Of a DNA stretch of 64,000 bases, positions 44,010 to 54,915 are shown piece by piece. The position numbers and the translations under genes were made by a program. Position 1 is the stretch's first letter. Each line of letters opens with the position of its first letter. The notes beneath the pieces were generated by a model, which worked only from the letters and a program-made list of their open reading frames with translations, had not been told where the DNA came from and made no database searches. Source of the DNA: Chlorocebus sabaeus (lineage: Eukaryota > Chordata > Mammalia > Primates > Cercopithecidae); the NCBI RefSeq assembly GCF_047675955.1, contig NC_132919.1, forward strand, positions 65,080,816 to 65,144,815. The letters are read 5' to 3'.

Positions 44010-44275
44010 ATTCTGTCTTTGAATCTAGCTGTATTTTTTGGTATTGCATATTTTAAAATTTCATGGTGAGTACATGTTTTTACATTTGTCAAAATTCAAA
44101 ACAAAGTGAACCTTGATGTAAATGGACTTTGGTTAATAAGAATATGTAAGTATTGGCTCATTAAATATAATAAATGTGCAAAGAAAATGGAAGGGAGTGT
44201 ATATGGGTACTCTACTGTCTACTCAGTTCGTTAAACCTCAGATTACTTTAAAATAATAGTCTATTAATTTAAAAA
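44010..44275 (+). mobile_element. Old L1 3' untranslated end, sense
   Basis: 'caaagtgaaccttgatgtaa', 'atggactttggttaataaga', 'gggagtgtatatgggtactc' and 'ataatagtctattaatttaa' match the end of an L1M-type 3' untranslated region. Confidence 0.75.
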
Positions 44276-45259
44276 ATGAATCATGTTAACTTACACTATC
44301 ATGTTTTCTTTGATCGTTGAGGTCATTTCTGGGTGTCTGTCTTTTCTTATTTAGTGACAGCATGTTGACTTGCCCCTCCCTCCCACTTGTTTCTAATATA
44401 ATTTCATACCACGTATATATCCACAGTAGACTTTTCATTCATGGAAATGCACGGCTTATATAAATATATTGTAGAAAATTGTGCTGCTTTTACTTAAAGA
44501 CACAAGAGTCCCCTGTAATAAACAGCTTGACGTTCTTTCATTTCACTGAGGTTTGTACAGGGTTCCTGAAACTCTGTCCTGTTTTAAGAGCTGCAGATAA
44601 CCTGATCCTAGAGTGAAACTCACTTTGGCATTCAGATTTTGTCTATGTTGGTATCCCTCAACAGTTTAAGATTCTTTTTTAACTTACATGGCTCCATGAA
44701 AGAGGGATTTGATGTTTTAGTGTTTGGTTTTGGTAACTATTAATTATCTCTTGTAGCCTTCCACTTAGAAGTGATACTTTCAGATTGAACATTGTTTCGT
44801 TAGTTTTTTCCTTGCCACTCTTCTCTCTTCCTCCTTCAGAAATAAAGAAAGCTCTGCATGTATGTTGGCGTGTTTTAAGTATAATTTTTAATCTGTTTGT
44901 GGAACCACAGAAATGGATCCAAGAGGTAGGTAACGTCTTAAATTGAATTTGGTGTTAAATAAGCTGGCCTTTGACCCATAGGCAGTGAGTGAGGAGCACT
45001 TTTGGGTGTAAGACTAAAAGCAGAAATACTAGGTATTTTAGAGGCCAGGTGAAGGGTGAATAAGGACATTTAGGTCAATTGAAATAAAAAGAAAAAGACA
45101 GATGTGAGATGTGAAAGGACTTAATTATGGTAGGAACTTAGTGATCTTGAGCCTGACAGCCTGAATTAGGAAGGTGAGAACATTGACAATAGGCAAGTTT
45201 AGAGGAAGAACTAGTTTTAGATGAAAGATTGGAATTTGTACAAGTTGAATTTTAGATGA
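44276..45259. other. Unique sequence, no gene seen
   Basis: Nearly 1 kb with no recognised repeat or exon. Confidence 0.45.
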
Positions 45260-45800
45260 TGAAGCGTAGTGGATAAAATTGAGGACTCTGGGCCGGGTGG
45301 GGTGGCTCACGCCTGTAATCCCAGCACTTTGGGAGGCTAAGGTGGGCAACTCTCTTGAGGTCAGGAGTTGGAGACCAGCCTGGCCAACATGGTAAAACCT
45401 CGTCTCTACTAAAAATAAAAAATTAGCCATAGGTGGTGGCGTACACCTGTAATTCCAGGTACTCGGTAGACTGAGGTACAAGATCACTTGAACCTGGGAA
45501 GTGGAGGTTGCAGTGAACCAAGATTGGGCCTGGGCAACTGAGCGAGACTCCCCATCTCCAAAAACAAAAACGAAAAAATTGAGGACTCTGGAGCCAGATT
45601 ACCTGTATACAGATGTAGATTTTACCTGTGCTTGCTTCTCTGACAAATGACCTAACCCCTTAGTGCCTCTTTTCCTCCATCTGTAGTATGCAGATAGTAG
45701 GCACTGCTTCAAAGAGTTGTTATGATGATGAAATGATGAAAAGTCATGTAATGTTGTAGCACAGTGCCCAGAACAAAGGAAGCATTCAGCAAAAGCTACT
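45260..45800 (+). mobile_element. MIR, sense, split by an Alu
   Basis: Left 'gaagcgtagtggataaaatt' before the Alu; right 'ggactctggagccagattac', 'acaaatgacctaacccctta', 'ctcttttcctccatctgtag' and 'acagtgcccagaacaaagga' after it. Order and spacing fit one MIR. Confidence 0.85.
45275..45590 (+). mobile_element. AluS inside a MIR, sense
   Basis: Body 45291-45574. Perfect 16-bp TSDs AAAATTGAGGACTCTG at 45275-45290 and 45575-45590, made of MIR sequence. The right arm has lost about 20 bp before 'gggcctgggcaactg'. Confidence 0.94.
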
Positions 45801-46244
45801 ATATATAGAATCCAGCTGGAGAAAGCAAATTCAGTAGAAAGTATTAAGGCTGGTGATACACATTTGTTCATCATAAAATATTGGAGCTATATGGGATCTT
45901 TTATCACAATTTTTGTTTACCTCTGTTATTTTATCCATGAAGTGTAGAAAAGATCATTAAACCTTGAGAAATGGATAAGGCCCATGAGAAAGAATGTAGG
46001 ATAGAAAATTTGGACTAGCAGCTTAATGTAGGATTATTCTTAAATTTGGTGTGGGGCAATGGTTTTCCACCTCTGATAGAGGGAATCAGTGCACTGACTA
46101 TTGGTTGTTTATCCATCGGCTTTTCTACTCTTCCTTCCCTCCCTCCTCCATTAATAGAATCCCCAATATTGTTTAAGTATCCTGTAATTGTGTAATTCAA
46201 AGGTCACTAGGCCTCTCTCTGGCTTCAGCAAGGAAACTTCATCG
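45801..46244. other. Unique sequence, no gene seen
   Basis: Nothing recognised. Confidence 0.4.
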
Positions 46245-46425
46245 AAATGTGGTCTCTAGACCACCAAAGTGTAGTCTTTGGACTATCACCTAGAAATCTG
46301 TTAGAAATGTAAATTCTGGGAACCCATTTCTGAGTCAGAAACTCTGGGAGTGGGGCCCACCAATCAGTGTTTAGCAAGCCCTGTGTGCTTAAAGTTTGAT
46401 GTCTAGTGTAGGGCTTCCAACTGAG
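46245..46425. mobile_element. MER20 (hAT-Charlie)
   Basis: 'aaatgtggtctctagaccac', 'aatctgttagaaatgtaaat', 'ctgagtcagaaactctggg', 'gtggggcccaccaatcagtg' and 'tttagcaagccctgtgtg' follow the MER20 body. The terminal repeats are eroded. MER20 copies are known to have been co-opted as enhancers in mammalian endometrium; nothing here shows that for this copy. Confidence 0.85.
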
Positions 46426-47345
46426 ATAACTTTAGAAGATAAAGCATCTAATGTAAATGAACTAAGCTTTCAGATTAGGGGTGATTTTGAACTGTGGATC
46501 ATGTGCCACATCTGAAGGGATTGGCTGCTGTTTAGCTGATAGTCATTAAGAGGCTTGGGTGCTGGCAGATATTGTGTTTGTGTGCAATAGATTTTAAAAT
46601 GCTGGCAACTTACTGAATTTTTTTTTTTTTTAACACACTTTTGAAGGCCAAAGAAAACCCAACTACAAGCAAATAAAACTAACTTTGGGAACATGACCCT
46701 AAGTTAGTGCTCTTTTATGTAAGAGTTTAAAAACATTGTGCGTAAAGCTTGCTTCATATCACGGATTATTATCTTAGGTTAAATTTCTAGATGTGGAGGT
46801 TTTTTTTGGGGGGTGGTCATGGGATAATGACAATTTTGAGGCTTTTGATAAATGTTGTGTTCTCCAGAATGAAACTGCTGTTTTGTCAGCAGTGTTCTGA
46901 AGCCTAGCAGATAGTAGTTTTTCAAGAATTTCCAATTTAATAGACAAAAAAGACATCCTTGGAATATTTTATTTGGTTTGATTTAGTACTGTATTTCTTT
47001 TGTATTTATTTGCCACTTACATTTTTTATATAAAGAAATCTGTAATTCTTTGTGTCTTTTTATTTGAAAGGGTTTTTTTTTGCATTTAAAAAGCATAGTT
47101 TATTAAAATGCAAATTGTTTTCCATAGCTTTTTATTTACCTTTTAATTTTTATGGTTTTTGAATAATAGAAGTGTTAAATTTCTTTAGTTAGGTCCATCA
47201 GTCTTTGTAAAATACCCTTTTAAAAGCCTGGGCTTTTCATTGGAATTAGATGGACTCTGAAGATCTTTGGATGCTTTGCCAGGCATGCACATGGTTACTG
47301 CTGTGAATCCCTCCTCCACCTACCACTGCCACCATCACCAGTATC
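46426..47345. other. Unique, AT-rich, no gene seen
   Basis: No repeat or exon recognised. Rich in short T runs. Confidence 0.45.
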
Positions 47346-47490
47346 AAGCAGACATTTATTGAATATTTACTGCATACATAAAAGGAAACTATTAAAATGG
47401 TGTGGATACATCAGTGAATAAAACAAAGATGAATTCCTACTGTCTTGGAATTTACTGGAAGGAGAGTCAATATACAAATTTCTAAGATAG
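47346..47490 (-). mobile_element. L2 3' end, antisense
   Basis: 'agacatttattgaatattta', 'gatacatcagtgaataaaac' and 'ttcctactgtcttggaattt' match the reverse complement of the L2 tail. Confidence 0.75.
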
Positions 47491-47504
47491 TTTCTTCACC
47501 CAGA

Positions 47505-47795
47505 AGTCTGGCAGCTTTTAAGGAATGGCTAGAAAGCTTTGCTTGGTTTGGTTGCTTTGTCAAGTGCTGTGTGCACATGGCTCTTCATGGAAGTCTCAGG
47601 GTTATAATATCTCTTACATGAAGTCTCTGTGCTCAGTTGAAGCTGCACGCCCATTTATAACCTGGCCTGGAAAGTCATCTAGTACCACATCCACCATATT
47701 CTGTTGACCGAAGCAGTCACAAGCTCCCTCAGATTCAAGGGGGAATTGACAGAAATCTGCCTCTCAGTGGGAGAAGTGTCAAAGAATTTGCAGCC
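47505..47795. repeat. Medium-reiterated mammalian repeat, family not assigned
   Basis: 'acatggctcttcatggaagt', 'ctcttacatgaagtctctg', 'tataacctggcctggaaagt', 'accgaagcagtcacaagctc', 'cagattcaagggggaattg' and 'agtgtcaaagaatttgcag' form a word order I recognise from an abundant old mammalian repeat. I cannot name the family with confidence. The 60-codon frame inside (47525-47707) has a signal-peptide-like start (MARKLCLVWLLC) by chance. Confidence 0.6.
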
Positions 47796-48280
47796 CTTTT
47801 AAAAAACATTCTCTCATATAAAATGTATTTTTTTCTTCACTTGTAATAAATGTAACTTTATACTTTCTAAAAATGTAATTTTCAAACATTACTTCAGTAT
47901 TACTGTTGATTACTGAGATTATTTTGTCAATTAAAATATATTTTCAAATACTCTTTTGGAAACTACAGATTTATAGATTTTTGTTGTATGTTTAAAATAA
48001 TTCCCTGCCAACAAACTGTAAAAGGGAAAAGTGATGCAACTTTTATTCACTGTTGGCAAAGTTCTTGAGCTGTATTGGAAAACTGATAAGAAATTGGAGG
48101 ACTCTCAATGAGGATTTTTTAGAGTTAAGGTTAAAGATTGCATTGCACTTAAAAGTAAAGGGAGCCACTGGAAGAGGCTGGACAGAAGAGTCACAGGGTT
48201 GATAATGAATTGACTTACTGTTCCTTCCTGATCTACTTTTAATGTTTTGTGTCTTGATAGAAAACATTATTATAGTTTAA
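47796..48280. other. Unique, AT-rich, no gene seen
   Basis: Nothing recognised. Confidence 0.4.
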
Positions 48281-48614
48281 TTTTTTTTGTTGTTGTTGGG
48301 TTTTTTTTGTTTTTGTTTTTCTTTGTTTTTCGAGATGGAGTCTCGCTCTTGTCGTACAGGCTGGAGTGCAATGGGGCACAATCTCAGCTCGCTGCAAGCC
48401 CCGCCTCCTGAGTTCACACCATTCTCCTGCCTCAGCCTCCCAAGTAGCTGGGAATAGAGGCACGCACCACCACGCCTGGCTAATTTTTTGTGTTTTTAGT
48501 AGAGATGGGGTTTCACCATGTTAGCCAGGATGGTCTTGATCTCCTGACCTCTTGATCCACCCTCCTCGGCCTCCCAAAGTGCTGGGATTACAGGCGTGAG
48601 CTACTGCACCTGGC
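48281..48614 (-). mobile_element. AluY/S-like, antisense
   Basis: A long mixed T/G tail (TTGTTGTTG, TTTTTTTTGTTTTTG) precedes a full antisense Alu with 'gctgcaagccccgcctcctg' and a head ending 'gctactgcacctggc'. Confidence 0.88.
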
Positions 48615-49500
48615 AGTAATGGTTTTTTTGACCGTGTGTCTTTTTCCTTTGAGGATTTTATGTGCTGAGCTATTTCTAATAAAATCTAAATTACTAACTT
48701 TAATTTTTGTAAAGTATAAAATCCTATCTCAGAAGTTGGGTCTAGTTTTCACTCCGCCGTAAGTCTTTCAGGTCAGTTGCCTTATTTATAAGAGGCTTGA
48801 TTCCGGGGATTCTTCTCGTCTATGATTCTATAGTTAGTAACATGAGTTACAAAACCAATCAGAAAATGTGCCATAAATGAAAACGTTTCCATCGTAGTTT
48901 CCAACTCTGAATGCTCCTTATCAAACTCTGCTTTGTCACATTGGTAGCTACTGTTGTGATAACTTACTCTCCAGCAGTTATGTGGCATTTGCCCGGTATG
49001 TGTATGCAGCTTAAGCATTTTGTGGTCACCCTCTGATGACCCTAGGGATTCCGGGGGTAAACGTTAAAAGCGGTCTGTGTATATTTTGCAAATGCCTTAG
49101 TATTTCTGCCTGATCACAAAGATTGTATCTGTTGGCTTCCCTAAAGTGTTGGATTGTTTAAGCATACTTTTTGAGGAGAGTCAAAGTAGCCTGTAAATAA
49201 GCTATTTTTCATTCATAAAGTCATAGTAATGCCTCGTTTTTAATTTAGTTTGAAATCACATATAGTTCGCTGAAAACCCATGTATGCATCATGTAATATA
49301 TATCTAAAGTTATCTTCACTCCTAGAATGTATACTTTCCTTGGGATTTCTGTTCAGCTTTCAGTGGGGGCGGGGGCGGGAACGGGGGTAATATAGAACTG
49401 TTGACACTCTTGATAGCTTTATACTATTTTCTCATCTATAGTGAGGAGACAGAAAATGTGCTGTACTTCCTTTTTGCTCTTTAAAAATTCTTACTTTACA
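48615..49500. other. Unique sequence, no gene seen
   Basis: A minus-strand frame of 78 codons (48782-49018) covers a non-repeat patch with more CpG than its surroundings. It is hydrophilic and lacks a recognised domain or clear splice sites, so I do not call it. A quadruplex-type motif lies at 49365-49387. Confidence 0.45.
49365..49387 (+). other. G-quadruplex-type motif
   Basis: Four G runs (5, 5, 3 and 5 Gs) with loops of 1, 1 and 3 bases. Short loops make this the strongest quadruplex candidate in the window. It is in unique DNA, 110 bp left of the foldback Alu. Confidence 0.6.
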
Positions 49501-49795
49501 GGCCGGGGGTGGTGGCTCACATCTGTAATCCCAGTGCTTTGGGAGGCCGAGACAGGTGGATCACTTGAGGTCAGCAGTTTGAGACCAACCTGGCCAACAT
49601 GGCAAAACCCCATCTCTACTAAAAATACAAAAATTAGCTGGGCGTGGTGGCGGGCGCCTGTAATCCCAGCTCCTCAGGAGGCTGAGGGAGGAGAATCACT
49701 TGAACCCGGGAGGCGGAACTCCTGACCTCAGGTAATCCATCCACTTTGGTCTCTCAAAGCGCTGGGATTACAGGTGTGAGCCACCACGCCTGGCC
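49501..49795. mobile_element. Foldback fusion of two opposed Alus
   Basis: From 49501 a sense AluS runs through its left arm and half its right arm ('gaacccgggaggcgg'). At about 49716 it changes to antisense Alu ('actcctgacctcaggtaatc' on to 'gagccaccacgcctggcc'). The first 80 bp or so and the last 80 bp are reverse complements, with a loop of about 135 bp. No poly-A, no poly-T and no TSD remain. It looks like a tail-to-tail Alu pair whose two tails and middle were deleted. Confidence 0.9.
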
Positions 49796-50479
49796 AGATG
49801 TTCTAGTTTTAAATGTTGAGTTACACTAATTGGTGTCTGTTTCCAAGCTAATTCTGGTTTCACGGCTCTTAACAGAAGACAAATTGGTAAGTCCATAGTT
49901 TATAGTTTAGGAACTCATTGGTTTGAAGATAAGTAACTTCACAAAGCTAATTAGAGAGACAGCCCACTTTGACACCAGTTCTTTTGATCTCCTGTTTATA
50001 ATGTGATGCTTAGGCACAAAGATAGGCAGAATTTTAGAGGTGAAAGGAGCCTAGTGATAAAAATTGAGTTTCGCAAGCAAGAACACTTGAGGGCTGTGGA
50101 AGTATGGAATAGATTAGTGGCTTAATTTTAAATGGTGGATTCTTCATTAGTTCATTGTAGATGTTGCTAGTGTATGTTTTCCTATTACATGGTTCCTACT
50201 TTTTATTCCTAAGAATAGATCTTTAGGCATAATTATATATATATTTTATTAGAGGGAAACTGTCAAACATGGTGGTAGTGATAGAACAGTCTTAATTTCT
50301 GAGTTAGGAAAATAGTCACTAAACTTTTGAGAGATAACTTTTGAGTCACAACTACATTAAATTTTTAAGAGAGGACTTTTAAGTCACAACTACCTGTGCT
50401 AATTTGTTAAAGCCCCAGAGCAGTTTTAAAAATCACAGTGTAACTTTTCAGCTCATGTCTACATGCCTGACTCTTCTGA
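49796..50479. other. Unique sequence, no gene seen
   Basis: No repeat family recognised apart from the local duplication at 50321-50393. Confidence 0.45.
50321..50393. repeat. Imperfect tandem duplication, 35-bp copies
   Basis: 50321-50355 (AAACTTTTGAGAGATAAC...) and 50359-50393 (AAATTTTTAAGAGAGGAC...) end alike in AGTCACAACTAC. A few substitutions mean it is older than the duplication at 22358-22413. Confidence 0.75.
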
Positions 50480-50809
50480 GCATCTTTTTCTTTTTCTTTT
50501 TTTTTTTCTTTCTTTCTTTTTTTTTTTCTTGAGACGGAGTCTGGCTCTGTCGCCCAGGCTGGAGTTCAGTGGTGCAATCCACCTCCCGGGTTCAAGCGAT
50601 TCTCCTGCCTCAGCCTCTCGAGTAGCTGGGACTACAGGCACCTGCCACCATGCCCGGCTAATTTTTGTATTTTTAGTAGAGATGGGGTTTCATCGTATTG
50701 GCCAGGTTGGTCTGGAACTCCTGGCCTTGCGATCTGCCCTACTTGGCCTCCCATATTGCTGGGATTACAGGTGTGAACCAACACGCCTGGCCCTGGGCAT
50801 CTTTTTCTT
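50480..50809 (-). mobile_element. AluS, antisense, with TSD
   Basis: Body 50493-50796 with a TTTC-interrupted tail. TSDs GCATCTTTTTCTT at 50480-50492 (first base differs by phase) and 50797-50809. The right arm lacks the usual 'ggctcactgcaac' before 'ctcccgggttcaagc'. Confidence 0.9.
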
Positions 50810-51639
50810 ATCAGTTTGCTTTAACGGTTTGACAGTCTGACTTGGCTTTTGACTCTGGGCAAATCATTTAATCCTTTGTGCCCCATTTTGGGCTCATTTT
50901 ACTCATTTAAAAATTAAGATGCTTAGAGATAGATAATCTCTAATGTTTCTTTCGGTTTTAAGGTTTTTGGCACTTTTTGAGTGGATGATTTAGATTTGGA
51001 TTTGGCCTCATGCTTAATCAAGATCTTACAAAGTCTATGTGAGTGTTACTGACTAAGGAATTTTCTTGAAACATCTAAAGTGATTGAGCCTTTCAGGTGT
51101 CTGCCTATAGGGACTGTACCCCCTCCCATGTAGGTTACATCTTTACATACAAGATATACTTCATTCAGATGATCATAAATTCATTAACATTTTATAAATA
51201 AAGTGCCTTGTAGTTTTTTTTTTTTAAGTCCCACTCATGAGTTTTTTGGATGAGAGTACTGAGGAGTATCTTGAATGACTTTCTTTGAGCATGATCTGCA
51301 GTGAGATAAACAGTTTGCCCCAATTCTTATACCTGCAGGTAAATTCGAGAGACACACAGGCTTGCATATGCCTAACTTTAACTAAAGTTACTTTTCTTAC
51401 ATACTCTGCATACTACATACTCTTAATTAGTTTTGTATTGTATTCTTTTTCATTATTTTTTAAATGTTGGGTCACAGCTTAAACTTCTCCCTTGCCGTTC
51501 ATTTGATTGTTAACAGACCATAACAGCTGTTTGGTGGCTTAGCCAGACAACTTGAAAACACGTGGGGCCATGATGGGGCTAAAAGGAATGATTGACCTTG
51601 GAAAGCTAAGATTTTATTCTTATCAGTGGTTCATATACA
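50810..51639. other. Unique sequence, no gene seen
   Basis: Nothing recognised. Confidence 0.45.
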
Positions 51640-51790
51640 GCAGGGTTTCTTAATGTCAGCTTTACTGACATTTTCTTGTAGGAAACTGTCCTGTATGTAG
51701 TATGGTTAGTGGCATCTCTGACCTCTATCAAGTACCATCCCTCCATGGAGCCCCAGTTGTGACAACGAAAAATGTCTTCAGGCATTGCTA
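51640..51790. mobile_element. hAT-Charlie-type element, same family as 8955-9160
   Basis: 'agcagggtttcttaatgtc', 'agctttactgacattttct', 'tagtggcatctctgacctct', 'ccccagttgtgacaacgaaa' and 'atgtcttcaggcattgc' match the family described at 8955-9160. Confidence 0.7.
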
Positions 51791-51842
51791 GTTTCTTTGT
51801 ATTCTTTGTAGTCTTTTCCCACTTAAATTGATGTCTAAAATT

Positions 51843-52160
51843 ATCTGTCCCAGCTGGTGGCTCACGCCTGTGATCTCGGCACTTTGGGAGGCCAAGGTGG
51901 GCAGATCACCTGAGGTTGGGAGTTCAAGACCACCCTGACTAACATGGAGAAACCCCGTCTCTACTAAAAATACAAAATTAGCCTGGCCTGATGGTGCATG
52001 CCTGTAATCCCAGCTACTCGGGAGGCTAAGGCAGGAGAATCACTTGAACTTGGGAGGCGGAGGTTGTGGTGAGCCAAGATCGTGCCATTGCATTCCAGCC
52101 GGGCAACAAGAGTGACACTCCATCTCCAAAAAAAAAAAAAGAAAAAGAAAATCTGCCCAG
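51843..52160 (+). mobile_element. AluS, sense
   Basis: Body 51854-52150; it lacks the first few bases of the head (starts CTGGTGGCTCACGCC). Flanks ATCTGTCCCAG (51843-51853) and ATCTGCCCAG (52151-52160) are a near-perfect TSD. Forms a tail-to-tail pair with the next Alu. Confidence 0.9.
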
Positions 52161-52166
52161 TTTACG

Positions 52167-52471
52167 GGTTTTTTTTTTCTCTCTTTTTTTTAGCCAATGT
52201 CTCATTCTCACCCAGGATGGAGTGCAGTAGTGCAATCTTGGCTCACTGCAACCTCTGCCTCCTGGGTTCAAGTGATTCTCCCACCTCAGCCTCCTGAGTA
52301 GCTGATACTACATGCACACACCAGCACGCCCGGCTAATTTTTGTATTTTTAGTAGAGATGGGGTTTTGCCATATTGGCCAGGCTGGTCTCGAACTCCTGA
52401 CCTCAGGTGATCCACTCACCTTAGCCTCCCAAAGTGCTGGGATTACAGGTGTGAGCCACTGCGCCTGGCTT
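52167..52471 (-). mobile_element. AluS, antisense
   Basis: A short T-rich tail (TTTTTTTTTTCTCTC...), then a full antisense Alu ending 'gagccactgcgcctggc'. Its tail lies about 17 bp from the tail of the preceding sense Alu. Confidence 0.9.
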
Positions 52472-52477
52472 CATTCT

Positions 52478-53042
52478 TAATGATTATATAGCACTCCCTA
52501 TAGAGGTGTACAATAATATACTCAGCCGTTCCCCTTTGGGATATATAATTGCTTTCAGTTACCTTGATAGTAAACATTATTGTATTGGTGCTCTTGTTTC
52601 TGTGGGATCGAACCTTGAAAAGTGGATCAGAGAGCATGAGAATTTTTAATTAGATAATTTTCCAAAAAATAAACTTTTCTGGTTTCTGCTTTTCTTCTGT
52701 TCTTTAAGAATGCCTCCCAATGCAGTGATTATGCTAAAGTCTTTAACACACTTCAGATTTATTTTTGTGTGTAGTGCGAGATAGGAATTGCCTCTCCCTC
52801 CCAAATGCATAGTTGGTTGTATCAATATCAGTAATTGAATACAACATTCTTTCCTCTGAGAATTGAGACGTCATCTTTGCGTATTACATTGCTGTGTATG
52901 CGTGGATGTATATGTTGTATTTTGTGGTCTGCTGATCTCTTTGTCTAGTCTGGTTCAAAAACCATCCGTATCTATTGATTATACTTGTTGTATAATGGCA
53001 ATTTTAATAATTGGTTGAGCAGAGTCTTCCTTAATATTCTCT
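52478..53042 (-). mobile_element. Old L1 fragment (ORF2), antisense
   Basis: 'agccgttcccctttgggat', 'gctttcagttaccttgatag', 'ttctgtgggatcgaaccttg', then 'tgtgtgtagtgcgagatagg', 'gttggttgtatcaatatcag' and 'tggtctgctgatctctttgt' give antisense L1 ORF2 wording with gaps. L1M age, no intact frame. Confidence 0.7.
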
Positions 53043-53045
53043 TTC

Positions 53046-53338
53046 AGTTGGGCATGGTGGCTCATGCCTGTAATCCCAGCACTTTGGGAAGTGGAGGCAG
53101 GTGGATCATCTGAGGTCATGAGTTCGAGACCAACCTGGCCAACATGGTGAAATCCCATCTCTAGTAAAAATACAAAAAATTAGCTGGGCTTGACAGCACA
53201 TGCCTGTAGTCCCAGCTACTTGCGAGGCTGAAGCAGGAGAATGACTTGAACCCTGGAGGTGGAGGCTGCAGTGAGCCGAGATCACGCCACCGCACTCCAG
53301 CCTGGACAACAGAGCGAGACTCTGTCTCTAAAAATTAT
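53046..53338 (+). mobile_element. AluS, sense
   Basis: Full dimeric Alu with almost no A tail (GTCTCTAAAAATTATC). Flanks 'aatattctctttcag' and 'aattatcttttag' may be an eroded TSD. Confidence 0.88.
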
Positions 53339-54027
53339 CTTTTAGTGTGTTCTTGGCAGTGTTTGAACACTAATTCACATGAACTCAAATTACTTTGTCA
53401 AATTTATCATCACATATTCTGTGCCCTTCTTTAAAACCACTTAAGAAATGCATCAGACGTAAAATAACTGCTCCAAATTAAATTAATAATTTAAGGGAAA
53501 AAACTACAGTTATGATAGGTAGTTATCACAACTGAGAATATGACGTGTTCTTTGTATTTCCATCTTGTTGTTTCACTGTATTTTAAATTATTTTCATGTT
53601 CTCTTCAGTTATGCATTGAGTGCTGATAAGCTAGGGGCACTGCTGTTTTTATAGTGCTTTTTCTACCTATTACTACTGCTTCGTGTCTAGGACATAACTT
53701 TTTACTTCCTGACTGTGCACTTTTATTCATACTCTATTCGCTGCTTGACCTGCTTTCCCCACCTCCCACCGCAACCTTATTTCTCTCCTTCTTTCAGAAC
53801 TCAGCACAAATACTTGTGTTTCTTTTCTTGTCCACAGTATTCTTTACCAGTAGTATTTCTGAATAGTGTATATTTGACAATCAGATACTCTTTTTATGTG
53901 TTTCAGCATCTTTTCACAGAACCTTAGTGAATTCAGTGTGTCATCTCCCGCCTTCCTCCACTTTGACATATTTTTGAGAAAATTGATTTGGCAGTAACAC
54001 TTGTAAATTTGTATATTCCAACTGTTA
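53339..54027. other. Unique sequence, no gene seen
   Basis: Two overlapping 70-codon frames near 53654-53927 are hydrophobic and T-rich, with no domain. Confidence 0.45.
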
Positions 54028-54250
54028 ACAGAAACTCTGGCCCAGAGCACCTATGTCAAGTCTTGGCTCTGCTTTTTAGTAGTGTGACCTTAGACAAGTT
54101 ACTTAGCCTTATTGTCTTAGTTTTCCTATTATAAGATGGGGCAGTGATGATCCTAATATGCACTTGACAGGGTTTTAATGAGGATTTTATGTGAATTAAT
54201 ATCTGTAATGTGCCAGAGCAGTGTTGTGCATGGAGTAAGCACTTCATTTG
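54028..54250 (+). mobile_element. MIR, sense
   Basis: 'cttggctctgctttttagta', 'gtgtgaccttagacaagtta', 'ctattataagatggggcagt' and 'tgtgccagagcagtgttgtg' give a well-preserved sense MIR. Confidence 0.92.
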
Positions 54251-54789
54251 TAATTCCTGTAATTTCTGTTACTTGATTCTCATGAGGAAACACTAGTAAA
54301 ATGAGGTAAAACATAAACCTTATTATATGACCACTGTGCTTTCTCTCATTAGACCAGTTAAAAATCTAAACTATTAGCATAACTATATTACCCTTATTCA
54401 AGCACATAAAAGATTTTTCCTACATGCTAGGTGTTTTTGAAGGCGAGTATTGCCAGAAAGCTTTTTAACAACTTAAGATGATCTGTTACTGTGGTCACTT
54501 GCTCCTGTCAGTAGTCCTAAATTTAGGATGAGTTTATCATCATCACTGTTCTGAGTTTGAGGCACTACCACAGAATAATCTCCCATTGAAGCAGTCTCCC
54601 TAGTCACCCTCCCATCCTTCCACATGCACTTTGCTGTGCGTGCTGGAACTTGATTCAGAACAAAAAGTACTTAGGTCTCCAGTTCCTGTTTCTCAAGTGT
54701 GTTTAAGGAGTATGCATTTTTCAAAACAAATATTTGTCATTAGATGTAAGGGCATAGAGTACCTTGTGGTAACTGAGTTAGTTCATCCA
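54251..54789. other. Unique sequence, no gene seen
   Basis: No recognised repeat. A 95-codon + frame starting at 54631 has no domain and runs into the following MIR. Confidence 0.4.
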
Positions 54790-54915
54790 GGTATAGTAGT
54801 CAGAAGCTGGCTGGTATTACTGAGCACTTACAATGGAATGCTAGACTTTAAAAATGTTATGTCATTGAAATCACACAGCAACCCTGGGAGTGATATCTTT
54901 CAATTTTTAGGATGG
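54790..54915 (-). mobile_element. MIR, antisense
   Basis: 'attactgagcacttacaatg', 'aatcacacagcaaccctggg' and 'tcaatttttaggatgg' fit a reverse-complement MIR. Confidence 0.6.

Noticed and set aside
47525..47707. 60-codon frame with a signal-peptide-like start
   Set aside because: It lies within an old dispersed repeat; the hydrophobic start is a coincidence.
48782..49018. 78-codon minus-strand frame in a patch with several CpGs
   Set aside because: No homologue recognised and no clear splice or promoter signals. Left as unique DNA.
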